Of a stretch of DNA of 8,278 nt, positions 1 through 5,605 are shown piece after piece (positions within the stretch are counted from its first letter, which is position 1; the number at the start of each line of letters is the position of its first letter). The DNA is from Arenicellales bacterium (GTDB taxonomy: Bacteria; Pseudomonadota; Gammaproteobacteria; BMS3Bbin11). The notes beneath the pieces were generated by a model, which was given only the letters and a program-made list of their open reading frames with translations, was not told the origin of the DNA and searched no databases. A program made the position numbers and the translations under genes. The stretch spans positions 1-8,278 of the forward strand of contig JARFQC010000148.1 of the NCBI GenBank assembly GCA_029287965.1, given 5' to 3'.

Positions 1-884
1 TCATCGATGGTCAGGTCCACATCGACTGCCCGTGCCATGGCGAGCAGGTGCAGTACGGCATTGGTCGAACCGCCCAGCGCAATAATCACAACCATGGCGT
101 TTTCAAATGCCTCGCGGGTCATGATGTCGCGAGGACGGATATTTTTTTCCAGCAGCAGGCGGACGGATTCGCCGGCCTGAATGCATTCTTCCAGCTTGCC
201 CGGATCAACCGCCGGGATCGAGGCGCTGTACGGCAGCGACATGCCCATCGCCTCGATGGCCGATGCCATGGTGTTGGCCGTGTACATGCCGCCGCAGGCA
301 CCGGGGCCCGGGCAGGAATTGCGCACCACTTCCTGGCGCGTTTCTTCGTCGATCTTGCCGGCGAGGAATTCACCGTAGCTCTGGAACGCGGAGACCACGT
401 CCAGTGTCTCACCGCGCAGGTGGCCCGGTTTGATGGTGCCGCCGTAGACCATGATCGCCGGGCGATTCAGCCGTCCCATGGCGATCATTACGCCGGGCAT
501 ATTCTTGTCGCAGCCGGGAATGGTGATCAGGCCGTCATACCACTGGGCGCCCATGACCGTTTCGACCGAGTCAGCAATAATGTCGCGCGACTGCAGCGAG
601 TAGCTCATACCGTCGGTGCCCATCGACATGCCGTCGCTGACGCCGATGGTATTGAAACGCATGCCTACCATGTCGGCGAGCTGCACACCTTCACGGACCT
701 TGGCCGCCAGGTCGAGCAAATGCATATTGCACGTGTTACCCTCGTACCAGACGCTGGCGATGCCGATTTCCGGCTTTTGCATGTCCTCATCGGTCATACC
801 GGTGCCGTACAACATGGCCTGCGAGGCGCCCTGGGATTTGGGTTCGGTGATGCGTGAGCTGAACTTATTGAGTTTGTCGGACAT
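1..884 (-). CDS. ilvD: Dihydroxy-acid dehydratase, N-terminal part (cut by window edge)
   Basis: Catalyses dehydration of 2,3-dihydroxy-3-methylvalerate and 2,3-dihydroxyisovalerate to the 2-keto acids in isoleucine and valine synthesis, in the cytoplasm. About 294 residues are visible; the reading frame runs open off position 1, so the C-terminal half is missing. The start is ATG at 884-882, preceded by a strong AGGGGG ribosome binding site (plus-strand 889-894). Visible motifs: NTCNMHL with Cys52, SDGMSMG with Asp84, PGCDKNMPG with Cys125, Asp126 and Lys127, GACGGMYTANTM with Cys197, and GGSTNAVLHLLAMA near the cut end. Three cluster cysteines with NTCNMHL are typical of the plant/mycobacterial [2Fe-2S] type; E. 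coli IlvD lacks the first cysteine. The gene is divergent from the rluF-like gene across 70 bp, which probably holds both promoters, though I cannot place -35/-10 boxes with confidence. A long plus-strand open frame over it (48-857) is an antisense shadow. Confidence 0.97.
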   Translation of the reverse strand, partial: MSDKLNKFSSRITEPKSQGASQAMLYGTGMTDEDMQKPEIGIASVWYEGNTCNMHLLDLAAKVREGVQLADMVGMRFNTIGVSDGMSMGTDGMSYSLQSRDIIADSVETVMGAQWYDGLITIPGCDKNMPGVMIAMGRLNRPAIMVYGGTIKPGHLRGETLDVVSAFQSYGEFLAGKIDEETRQEVVRNSCPGPGACGGMYTANTMASAIEAMGMSLPYSASIPAVDPGKLEECIQAGESVRLLLEKNIRPRDIMTREAFENAMVVIIALGGSTNAVLHLLAMARAVDVDLTID

Positions 885-954
885 AATTCCCCCTGAGACA
901 GGCATCGCAAGGCAGCGCGCCCGTAAGTAAACCCGCATATTCTAAAACATCTTC

Positions 955-1713
955 ATGGCTGTGGATAACAAAAACGGTACAAACCAGCAGGTCAGGCTCT
1001 CCAAGCTGATGGCAAACAGGGGCATGTGCTCGCGTCGCGAGGCAGACCGCTATATTGAACAGGGCCAGGTACTGGTAGACGGCAACGTGATCGATGTACT
1101 GGGTACGCGGGTCAGCCCGGATGCAGACATCCAGCTGAAATCACGGGCGAAGAAAAACCAGCGCCAGCAGGCGACGATCCTGATCAACAAACCCGTCGGC
1201 TACGTGTCAGGCCAGCCGGAACCCGGTTACAAACCGGCCATCGACCTGGTGCGACCGGAAAACCAGTTTCGGGCCTCCGCCTGGGAACCGGAATTCAATC
1301 CGCGAATATTCAAGGGGCTGGCTCCTGCAGGACGCCTTGATATCGATTCCCGCGGGCTGCTGGTCCTGACCCAGGACGGCCGCGTCGCGCGTCAGCTGGT
1401 TGGCGAAAACAGTGACATTGAGAAGGACTATCTCGTCTGGTTCAAAGGCGAAATGAAACCCGATACCCTGGAACGACTGCGCCACGGCATGGAACTGGAT
1501 GGAAAACCCCTCAAGCCGGCTAAAGTACGTCAGCTCAACCCTTCCCGTCTGCGGATAATCCTGAAAGAAGGCAAAAAGCGCCAGATCAGGCGCATGTGCG
1601 AACAAGTGGGGCTCAAGGTGACCGGGCTGACCCGGGTCCGGATCGGCCAGGTCAAACTCGGTGACCTGCCGCCGGGTCAATGGCGTTACCTGGGCGAAAA
1701 GGAAGTGTTCTAG
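955..1713 (+). CDS. rluF: rRNA pseudouridine synthase, RsuA/RluB/E/F family (RluF-like)
   Basis: Predicted to convert a uridine of 23S rRNA to pseudouridine. The 252-residue protein has an N-terminal S4 RNA-binding domain (about residues 13-60, VRLSKLMANRGMCSRREADRYIEQG), then the catalytic domain. GRLDIDS at 127-132 carries the presumed nucleophile Asp129. The C-terminal KKRQIRRMCEQVG (208-219) and LPPGQWRYL (238-246) resemble RluF more than RsuA, RluB or RluE, so RluF is the best subfamily guess, made by eye. It ends soon after the catalytic domain and lacks the long basic tail of E. coli RluF. The start is ATG at 955. No good Shine-Dalgarno precedes it, but the S4 domain begins only about a dozen residues later, so a much later start is unlikely. 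It is a single gene, divergent from ilvD, followed by the non-coding inverted-repeat element. I see no clear terminator directly after the stop. Confidence 0.93.
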   Translation: MAVDNKNGTNQQVRLSKLMANRGMCSRREADRYIEQGQVLVDGNVIDVLGTRVSPDADIQLKSRAKKNQRQQATILINKPVGYVSGQPEPGYKPAIDLVRPENQFRASAWEPEFNPRIFKGLAPAGRLDIDSRGLLVLTQDGRVARQLVGENSDIEKDYLVWFKGEMKPDTLERLRHGMELDGKPLKPAKVRQLNPSRLRIILKEGKKRQIRRMCEQVGLKVTGLTRVRIGQVKLGDLPPGQWRYLGEKEVF

Positions 1714-1819
1714 GGACACGTTTACCAGGCTCTATCCCTACCAAGAGTTCTTTCAATGGCCTATTCAGGGGGCTCCTTTGGTTTGACTCTATTATTGTAT
1801 GGTGTCAGCTGAGATTGCT
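1714..1819. other. Intergenic flank between rluF-like gene and inverted-repeat element
   Basis: No gene, RNA gene or convincing terminator is visible here. The stretch is more AT-rich than the neighbouring genes (for example around 1783-1800). Its boundary with the repeat arm at about 1820 is set only by loss of similarity to the right-hand arm. I found no convincing target-site duplication when comparing it with the sequence just right of 2273. Confidence 0.6.
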
Positions 1820-1887
1820 GTTTTCGCCTTTTGCGGCGAGTTCATTTCTTTTTATGGAAAAAGAAACGAACCAAAGAAAAACCACCC
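1820..1887 (+). repeat. Left terminal inverted repeat arm
   Basis: Contains, from the outside in: a small tcgcc/ggcga mini-hairpin with a 6-base loop (about 1824-1839), a larger A/T-rich hairpin at 1841-1870, and an inner block aaccaaagaaaaaccaccc. All three parts recur in the same order in the complement of 2202-2273. Confidence 0.8.
1841..1870 (+). repeat. Hairpin inside left repeat arm
   Basis: Positions 1841-1853 pair with 1858-1870 around an atgg loop. The inner 9 base pairs (tttcttttt / aaaaagaaa) are perfect, then comes one mismatch (1844/1867) and three more pairs. It occupies the same place as the right-arm hairpin, but its stem sequence differs. Confidence 0.75.
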
Positions 1888-2201
1888 GGGCGGCATGCCC
1901 TGCGGGTTCCCTGCGATGCTCGCGCATGCCGGCGGGATGCGAAACTCGCTGACGCTCTAACAGCGCATCCCGACCACCCCGACACACGCTGTGCTTCTCG
2001 GCAAGCCTGGACGGGGTCTAGACACCGTTTTCCGCCGTGACAGCAAAGAGATCAAGCTGTTCAAACACCCTGTGTGTTGTCGAGCACTGCAGGAGTACAC
2101 CGGAGAAAGCGAGAGGACTGTCTGAGGGCCTGCATGCAGGTCCGAGTTCCGCAGCGCCCGGTGGAATCCGAAGCGCGCAGTGAAGCCGCAGGCCAACACA
2201 T

Positions 2202-2273
2202 GGGGCGTGGTTTCTTTTGGTTACTTTTCTTTACACGAGTAAAGAAAAGTAACTCGCCGTAAAAGGCGAAACC
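2202..2273 (-). repeat. Right terminal inverted repeat arm
   Basis: Inverted counterpart of 1820-1887, with the same three parts in mirrored order: inner block 2202-2222, hairpin 2220-2253, outer block 2251-2273. The outer block contains its own tcgcc/ggcga mini-hairpin. It lies 86 bp beyond the stop codon of the SCO1 gene, so transcripts of the oxidase assembly operon would run into it. Confidence 0.8.
2220..2253. terminator. Perfect 15-bp hairpin in right repeat arm; possible terminator for the SCO1 operon
   Basis: The arm gttacttttctttac (2220-2234) pairs perfectly with gtaaagaaaagtaac (2239-2253) around the 4-base loop acga. The stem is A/T-rich and has no clean U-tract after it on either strand, so it is not a classical intrinsic terminator. 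It is nevertheless the strongest secondary structure downstream of the minus-strand SCO1 gene and may end or stabilise that mRNA. Termination is inferred; the stem is seen directly. Confidence 0.4.
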
Positions 2274-2359
2274 CTAGACTCAATGGCTAGCTTACCCAGT
2301 GAGAAGAACCAGCAATGCTCCGAATATTTCGCTACGCGACTACCCAGAAGTTCTCTGGA
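2274..2359. other. Intergenic flank between repeat element and SCO1 stop
   Basis: No gene or RNA feature is recognisable. This is the 3' untranslated side of the minus-strand oxidase assembly genes, reaching to the right arm of the inverted-repeat element. Confidence 0.55.
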
Positions 2360-3019
2360 TCACGCTGGCGGAGTATGGTTTATGATGGCTTGGATGCTGT
2401 CGACGATTCCTGTAGGTGTATGCGGTGCAGTCAGAAATGCCGTCAGTTTGCCCTCGGGATTCAGCAGCAGAATACCGGCGCTGTGATCGACCTGGTAATT
2501 GTCCGGATCATCGGTTACCGACGGCACGCGCATGTAGACGACGCTCATCTGGCGCGCAAGGGCATCAATCAGCTTGCTGTCACCCGTTACCCCGGTGAAA
2601 TCCTTGTCAAAATAGCCGACGTACTCACCCAGCATCTCGACCTTGTCCCGCTCAGGATCGACCGACACAAACACGACCTCGGGGAACTCCACACCCTGGG
2701 TTGCGGCCTGCTTCTTGGCCTGAACCAGTACCGCCATTGTCGTCGGGCATATGTCAGGGCAGTTCGTATAACCGAAAAACATCGCCGTCCAGTGTCCTTT
2801 CACGTCGTTGCCGGTGAATGAAGAACCGTTGCCCTTGACCAGGGTCGGCACTGCGATCTTGCGTGCCGGGGACAGCATGTATCCTTGCAGCCCCTCGGGT
2901 GTTACTTGCTGGTCGCGCGAGCCGGTACCGGGGTCAAAGAGTTTTCCTGCGACCCAGAAGCCCAGGCCCAGGGCAACGACAGACAACACGGCCGGGATGG
3001 CAATTTTCTTGATATTCAT
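2360..3019 (-). CDS. SCO1/SenC family copper chaperone for cytochrome oxidase
   Basis: Membrane-anchored thioredoxin-fold protein that binds copper and helps assemble the CuA site of oxidase subunit II on the periplasmic side. It has 219 residues, normal for the family. One N-terminal membrane anchor (about residues 7-26) has no lipobox. The copper motif CPDICP places Cys87 and Cys91 in the CxxxC pair, and the distal ligand is His179 in DHSAG. The family DPERD turn is at 121-125, and LNPEGKL at 186-192 is the usual strand after the histidine. All three copper ligands are present, so this copy should be functional. ATG at 3019-3017 lies 12 bp after the ctaB stop, so the two are surely co-transcribed; the ribosome binding site is weak. 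It is the last gene of the minus-strand block. Confidence 0.95.
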   Translation of the reverse strand: MNIKKIAIPAVLSVVALGLGFWVAGKLFDPGTGSRDQQVTPEGLQGYMLSPARKIAVPTLVKGNGSSFTGNDVKGHWTAMFFGYTNCPDICPTTMAVLVQAKKQAATQGVEFPEVVFVSVDPERDKVEMLGEYVGYFDKDFTGVTGDSKLIDALARQMSVVYMRVPSVTDDPDNYQVDHSAGILLLNPEGKLTAFLTAPHTPTGIVDSIQAIINHTPPA

Positions 3020-3031
3020 ATCCGCTAAAAC

Positions 3032-3931
3032 CTATACGGGGGTAAGTAGATAGTGATCAACGACCATGGCGATAAACAGCAGCATCAGGTAGTTAATCGA
3101 GTAGACAAATGTTCGGATGGCCGCGTTCTCACGCGAGCTGAACATCAGCAGCAGTACCTTGTATAAAAAATAACCGCCCAGCAACACGGCTGCCAGCAGG
3201 TATATCCAGCCGCGCATGAAGGCTAGATACGGCAATAATGTCACCATGATCATCAGGATTGTATATCCCAGGATGGAATACTTGGTGAATTCGATGCCGT
3301 GCGTGACCGGCAGCATGGGCAGGTTGACCTTGGCGTAATCATCCCGGCGGTGGATCGCCAGTGCCCAGTAATGCGGTGGTGTCCAGGTATAGATAATCAG
3401 CACCAGCAGCAGGCCCTCGGGGTCGATACTGTTCGTCACCGCCGTCCAGCCCAGCAAGGGGGGTGTCGCCCCGGCCAGGCCGCCTATGACAATGTTCTGC
3501 GGCGTCGCCTTCTTGAGATACATGGTATAGATCACGGCATAGCCGATCATGCTCGCGAACGTCAGGACGGCGGTCAGGACATTCACCCATACCGTCAGCA
3601 CGAAAACAGATCCCGCTGCCAGCAGCAGGGCGAAGATAAAGGCATTCTGCTGGCTGACCCTGCCCTGCGGTAGCGGCCGGTTTTCCGTGCGGGCCATTTT
3701 TGCGTCGCTTTCACGCTCGACCACCTGGTTGATCACCGCACCGGCCGCCGAGCCGAGTCCGATTCCGGTGATCGCCGCCAGCAGCAGCGGCATGTCAATC
3801 TCGTAAGGCGGACAAGCAAGGACGAAGCCGATAATGGCCGTGAGCAGCAGCAGCGCTACCACCTTGGGCTTGCACAGGTCGAAATAGTCCTGCCAGCTGG
3901 CTCGCTCAGCGACTGTTGATTGCGTGCTCAT
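3032..3931 (-). CDS. ctaB: Protoheme IX farnesyltransferase (heme O synthase)
   Basis: Integral membrane UbiA-family prenyltransferase that adds a farnesyl group to heme B to give heme O, the precursor of heme A. It has 299 residues, the usual length. DYFDLCKPKVVALLLLT (15-31) is the family N-terminus. The first prenyl-diphosphate-binding motif is NQVVERESDAKMARTENRPL (68-87), in which the usual first Asp is Glu72 while Asp76 is kept. The second conserved loop is WTPPHYWALAIHRRDDYAK (183-201). Hydrophobic segments fill the rest, consistent with about nine membrane helices. ATG at 3931-3929 has a well-placed AGGA (plus-strand 3941-3944) that overlaps the stop of the upstream gene, implying translational coupling. 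Heme A synthase, which normally uses the CtaB product, is not adjacent. Naming it ctaB rather than cyoE rests on the aa3-oxidase context. Confidence 0.96.
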   Translation of the reverse strand: MSTQSTVAERASWQDYFDLCKPKVVALLLLTAIIGFVLACPPYEIDMPLLLAAITGIGLGSAAGAVINQVVERESDAKMARTENRPLPQGRVSQQNAFIFALLLAAGSVFVLTVWVNVLTAVLTFASMIGYAVIYTMYLKKATPQNIVIGGLAGATPPLLGWTAVTNSIDPEGLLLVLIIYTWTPPHYWALAIHRRDDYAKVNLPMLPVTHGIEFTKYSILGYTILMIMVTLLPYLAFMRGWIYLLAAVLLGGYFLYKVLLLMFSSRENAAIRTFVYSINYLMLLFIAMVVDHYLLTPV

Positions 3932-3942
3932 ATCGTCTGTTC

Positions 3943-4554
3943 CTAACCGATCTGCGAGGCTTTCAGCAGCTTGCGCAGGTCGTAGAGAAAGTCCTTGTTT
4001 GGCTGGTCAGCCGTGAAACGCATCATAACGTTTCCCATCGGGTCCATCACATACACCTGGTTCTGGTTGAAGTCGGCAACCGAGCCGATGACCGCTGCAA
4101 TCTCATCTGCGGTTCCGTGGACTCGAATCACCTCGGCATGCTCGTCCTGTATAAGCTTGCTGAATGCCGGATCTGCCTCCTCAAGGTGGACGAGCATCTG
4201 CATAACCCGATGCCGGTTCTTTCCCAGTGAACGGTACACCTGCCTGGTGTCATGCAGCTGGTCTGCACATACCTTGTCACAGCTGCTGCCGACAAATGAT
4301 ACCAGCCGCCATTTATAGGTGAGTTCCTTTTCAGGTATCAGTTCCTGGTCGGCATTGCGGAGCTTGAAATCCTTTATATGCAGAATGGGATTCAGCAGTT
4401 CGCCATGGTTATTGAATGACTTGACGTCAATAAAGAAAAACATGACATAGGCAAGCACGACGGGTGCTACAAACGACAGCACCACGAACCAGATGGTGTA
4501 GGGATTCTTTTTTACTTCTGCCGGACTGGCAGCATCTGTATTGACTTCATTCAT
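3943..4554 (-). CDS. Membrane-anchored CxxxC thioredoxin/SCO-like protein of the oxidase cluster
   Basis: No experimentally defined function is known to me. The 203-residue protein has a cytoplasmic N-terminus, one membrane helix (about 19-42) and a periplasmic domain of about 160 residues. SFVGSSCDKVCADQL puts Cys92 and Cys96 in a CxxxC pair where SCO proteins have CPxxCP, and YVMDPMGNVMMRF (168-180) resembles the SCO strand after the copper histidine. The position aligning by eye with that histidine is Asn163, so it is probably not a classic SCO copper site. A disulfide/thiol role in preparing copper sites, or a structural role in assembly, is inference. A similar protein sits here in Pseudomonas-type cox clusters, from memory. 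Its ATG (4554-4552) overlaps the end of SURF1 by 8 bp, and its stop lies 11 bp before ctaB, so it is in the middle of a tight operon. Confidence 0.85.
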   Translation of the reverse strand: MNEVNTDAASPAEVKKNPYTIWFVVLSFVAPVVLAYVMFFFIDVKSFNNHGELLNPILHIKDFKLRNADQELIPEKELTYKWRLVSFVGSSCDKVCADQLHDTRQVYRSLGKNRHRVMQMLVHLEEADPAFSKLIQDEHAEVIRVHGTADEIAAVIGSVADFNQNQVYVMDPMGNVMMRFTADQPNKDFLYDLRKLLKASQIG

Positions 4555-5311
4555 CTGAATTCGACCGCTTTTTTGTATTAACCAGAATGTAGATGATGGC
4601 CAATGCCAGCATCATCGCAAACCACTGAAAGGAGTAACCCCTGTTTTTTTCGCTGTGCAGGTTGAGTACCGGCAGGTGATACTCATACGCGCCCTGCTGA
4701 CCGGCGTCCATGCGCATAATCATCCCGAGCAGGGAGACATCAAGCATGGATCCTAATTCGGCCTCGTCGATGTACTGGAGCACTACAGGCCAACTGCTGG
4801 ACTGGTTGACGTTCTCACCTAGCACCAGTGCCCTGGACGGAATTTTATCAATCAGACCGGTGATTTGTCTCTCCCCTTCGATTGTCTCGAGCTGCGGCAG
4901 CTTCTGACGGGAAGTGCCCAACGGGATAAACCCCCGGTTGACCAATATCACCTGGCCGTGAGCAGCGTGAAAGGGGGTGTACACGTCATACCCGACCTTG
5001 CCATTGAGTACCTGGTTGTCGAGCAGAAAACTGCGGTCGCTATCAAACTCACCACGCAGGCGAACCTTTCTGTACAACCGATCATCATTGCTGACCGGGA
5101 GTTCCAGGAAATCCACCGCAGGGGTATCCATACGCTCAGCTATTTTCTGCTGCAGATTCTCTTTATACTCGGCGCGTGACATTTGCCACTGACCCAGCGA
5201 AAAAAGCAGGTACAGCAACGGGAATGTCACCAGGCTGGCCACCAGGCCAGGGCTGAAAACATACCGACCGACATTTAGCCGAAACAGGCGGATGCTTCGT
5301 ATTCTGTTCAT
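4547..5311 (-). CDS. SURF1 family cytochrome oxidase assembly protein
   Basis: Inner-membrane assembly factor; bacterial SURF1 proteins help supply heme A to oxidase subunit I. It has 254 residues with the family layout: a first membrane helix at about 21-40 ending in LGQWQMSRAEYK (39-50), a periplasmic domain with VNRGFIPLG (124-132) and SSWPVVLQY (172-180), and a second helix at about 229-244 preceded by the hallmark GYSFQWFAM (225-233). ATG at 5311-5309 has no convincing Shine-Dalgarno, but the first helix begins soon after, so the start is reasonable. It opens the four-gene block SURF1, CxxxC protein, ctaB, SCO1. The 34-bp gap to the divergent DUF2909 start means any promoter for this block must lie largely inside the DUF2909 coding sequence, or the block depends on read-through from coxC. 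Confidence 0.94.
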   Translation of the reverse strand: MNRIRSIRLFRLNVGRYVFSPGLVASLVTFPLLYLLFSLGQWQMSRAEYKENLQQKIAERMDTPAVDFLELPVSNDDRLYRKVRLRGEFDSDRSFLLDNQVLNGKVGYDVYTPFHAAHGQVILVNRGFIPLGTSRQKLPQLETIEGERQITGLIDKIPSRALVLGENVNQSSSWPVVLQYIDEAELGSMLDVSLLGMIMRMDAGQQGAYEYHLPVLNLHSEKNRGYSFQWFAMMLALAIIYILVNTKKRSNSDE

Positions 5312-5334
5312 ATTGGTCGGGAGCGAGTTCTACT

Positions 5335-5339
5335 GAGGA
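5335..5339 (+). promoter_or_regulatory. Ribosome binding site for the DUF2909 gene
   Basis: GAGGA lies 6 bases before a GTG codon at 5346. It decides the start, since no ATG is available at that point, and it supports real translation of this plus-strand gene. Confidence 0.75.
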
Positions 5340-5345
5340 AATTCC

Positions 5346-5546
5346 GTGATATTCAAATCAATAATTATTGCCCTGCTGCTGATCATATTGTTCAGCCTGG
5401 GCGCTGCACTGGTCGCCATGATAAAGGGCGACAATTCCGGCAAGATGCTACGTGCTCTCACATGGCGTATCGGCTTGTCGGTATCTGTTTTTATCCTGCT
5501 ACTAATAGGACAGGCCATGGGGTGGATTACACCCCATGGCCTGTAG
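5346..5546 (+). CDS. DUF2909 twin-transmembrane protein, oxidase-cluster associated
   Basis: Small membrane protein of unknown function, found by family habit next to cytochrome c oxidase genes. The 66 residues form two hydrophobic helices (about 4-25 and 41-58) joined by a basic loop, MIKGDNSGKMLRALTWR, and end in GWITPHGL. The LTWRIGLS and GWITPHG motifs are what I recognise as DUF2909. The start is GTG with a good GAGGA site. It runs opposite to all the other oxidase genes here: divergent from SURF1 (34-bp gap) and convergent with coxC (59-bp gap). Its last 35 bases form a perfect inverted repeat that takes in the first base of the stop codon. The overlapping minus-strand frame (5330-5518) encodes no hydrophobic segments and looks like a shadow. 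A role in oxidase assembly or stability is inferred only from context. Confidence 0.88.
   Translation: MIFKSIIIALLLIILFSLGAALVAMIKGDNSGKMLRALTWRIGLSVSVFILLLIGQAMGWITPHGL
5510..5544. repeat. Perfect 15-bp inverted repeat at the 3' end of the DUF2909 gene
   Basis: The arm acaggccatggggtg (5510-5524) is the exact complement of caccccatggcctgt (5530-5544), around the 5-base loop gatta. It encodes the conserved C-terminus GQAMGWITPHGL and reaches the first base of the TAG stop. It would form a very stable hairpin in either transcript. Neither side has a U-tract, so it is not a classical intrinsic terminator. Confidence 0.85.
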
Positions 5547-5554
5547 TCTATACC

Positions 5555-5592
5555 GGGGCCGCTGCCAGGCGCGTACAGCGCCGGCCGGCCCC
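5555..5592. terminator. Candidate bidirectional terminator hairpin between DUF2909 and coxC
   Basis: ggggccg (5555-5561) pairs with cggcccc (5586-5592), and inside it ggcgc (5568-5572) pairs with gcgcc (5578-5582) around a gtaca loop. It lies between two convergent genes, where a shared terminator is expected. The flanking T-richness is weak (ttgtctta on the plus side), so factor-independent termination is uncertain. Confidence 0.45.
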
Positions 5593-5605
5593 TGACCTGA
5601 TTGTC

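Larger units (their letters stand above)
1820..2273. repeat. Non-coding element with long terminal inverted repeats (MITE-like or dispersed intergenic repeat)
   Basis: The ends are imperfect inverted copies of each other. The outermost 23 bases match at 21 positions (1820-1842 against the complement of 2251-2273), and an inner block also matches with small indels (1869-1887 against 2202-2222). Between them each arm carries a hairpin of similar design but different sequence. The roughly 315-bp core has further symmetry: gggatgcg at 1934-1941 pairs with cgcatccc at 1964-1971, two similar gcatgcc...gcggg blocks lie near 1894 and 1925, and a near-perfect palindrome centred on cctgcatgcagg spans 2126-2143. 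No transposase or credible gene is present. Short open frames run into the arms on both strands but match no family I know. From memory, similar arm and core sequences recur between genes in many gammaproteobacteria and are often mis-annotated as small hypotheticals; I cannot confirm this or name the family. Confidence 0.75.

Noticed and set aside
48..857. 269-codon open frame on the plus strand
   Set aside because: It is exactly antisense to ilvD, whose protein motifs are unmistakable; its His/Arg/Gly/Ala-rich translation matches no family and reads as a shadow of a GC-rich gene.
1207..1719. 170-codon minus-strand open frame over the rluF-like gene
   Set aside because: Antisense shadow of a clear pseudouridine synthase; no recognisable domain and no ribosome binding site.
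1783..1800. TTGACT followed by AT-rich sequence as a promoter
   Set aside because: No -10 hexamer at acceptable spacing and no gene positioned to use it.
1805..2262. Short open frames on both strands inside the inverted-repeat element (for example minus 1805-1987, plus 2074-2262)
   Set aside because: Their ends translate the repeat arms, giving FLWFVSF- and FFWLLFF-like tails on opposite strands, as expected from inverted repeats. The rest is low-information and mutually overlapping; I treat the element as non-coding.
2808..3806. Plus-strand open frames opposite SCO1 and ctaB (for example 3299-3673)
   Set aside because: All lie antisense to well-supported membrane protein genes and show no independent coding evidence.
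5330..5518. 62-codon minus-strand frame as an alternative to DUF2909
   Set aside because: It lacks hydrophobic segments and family motifs, while the plus-strand frame has a good ribosome binding site, two membrane helices and DUF2909 motifs.
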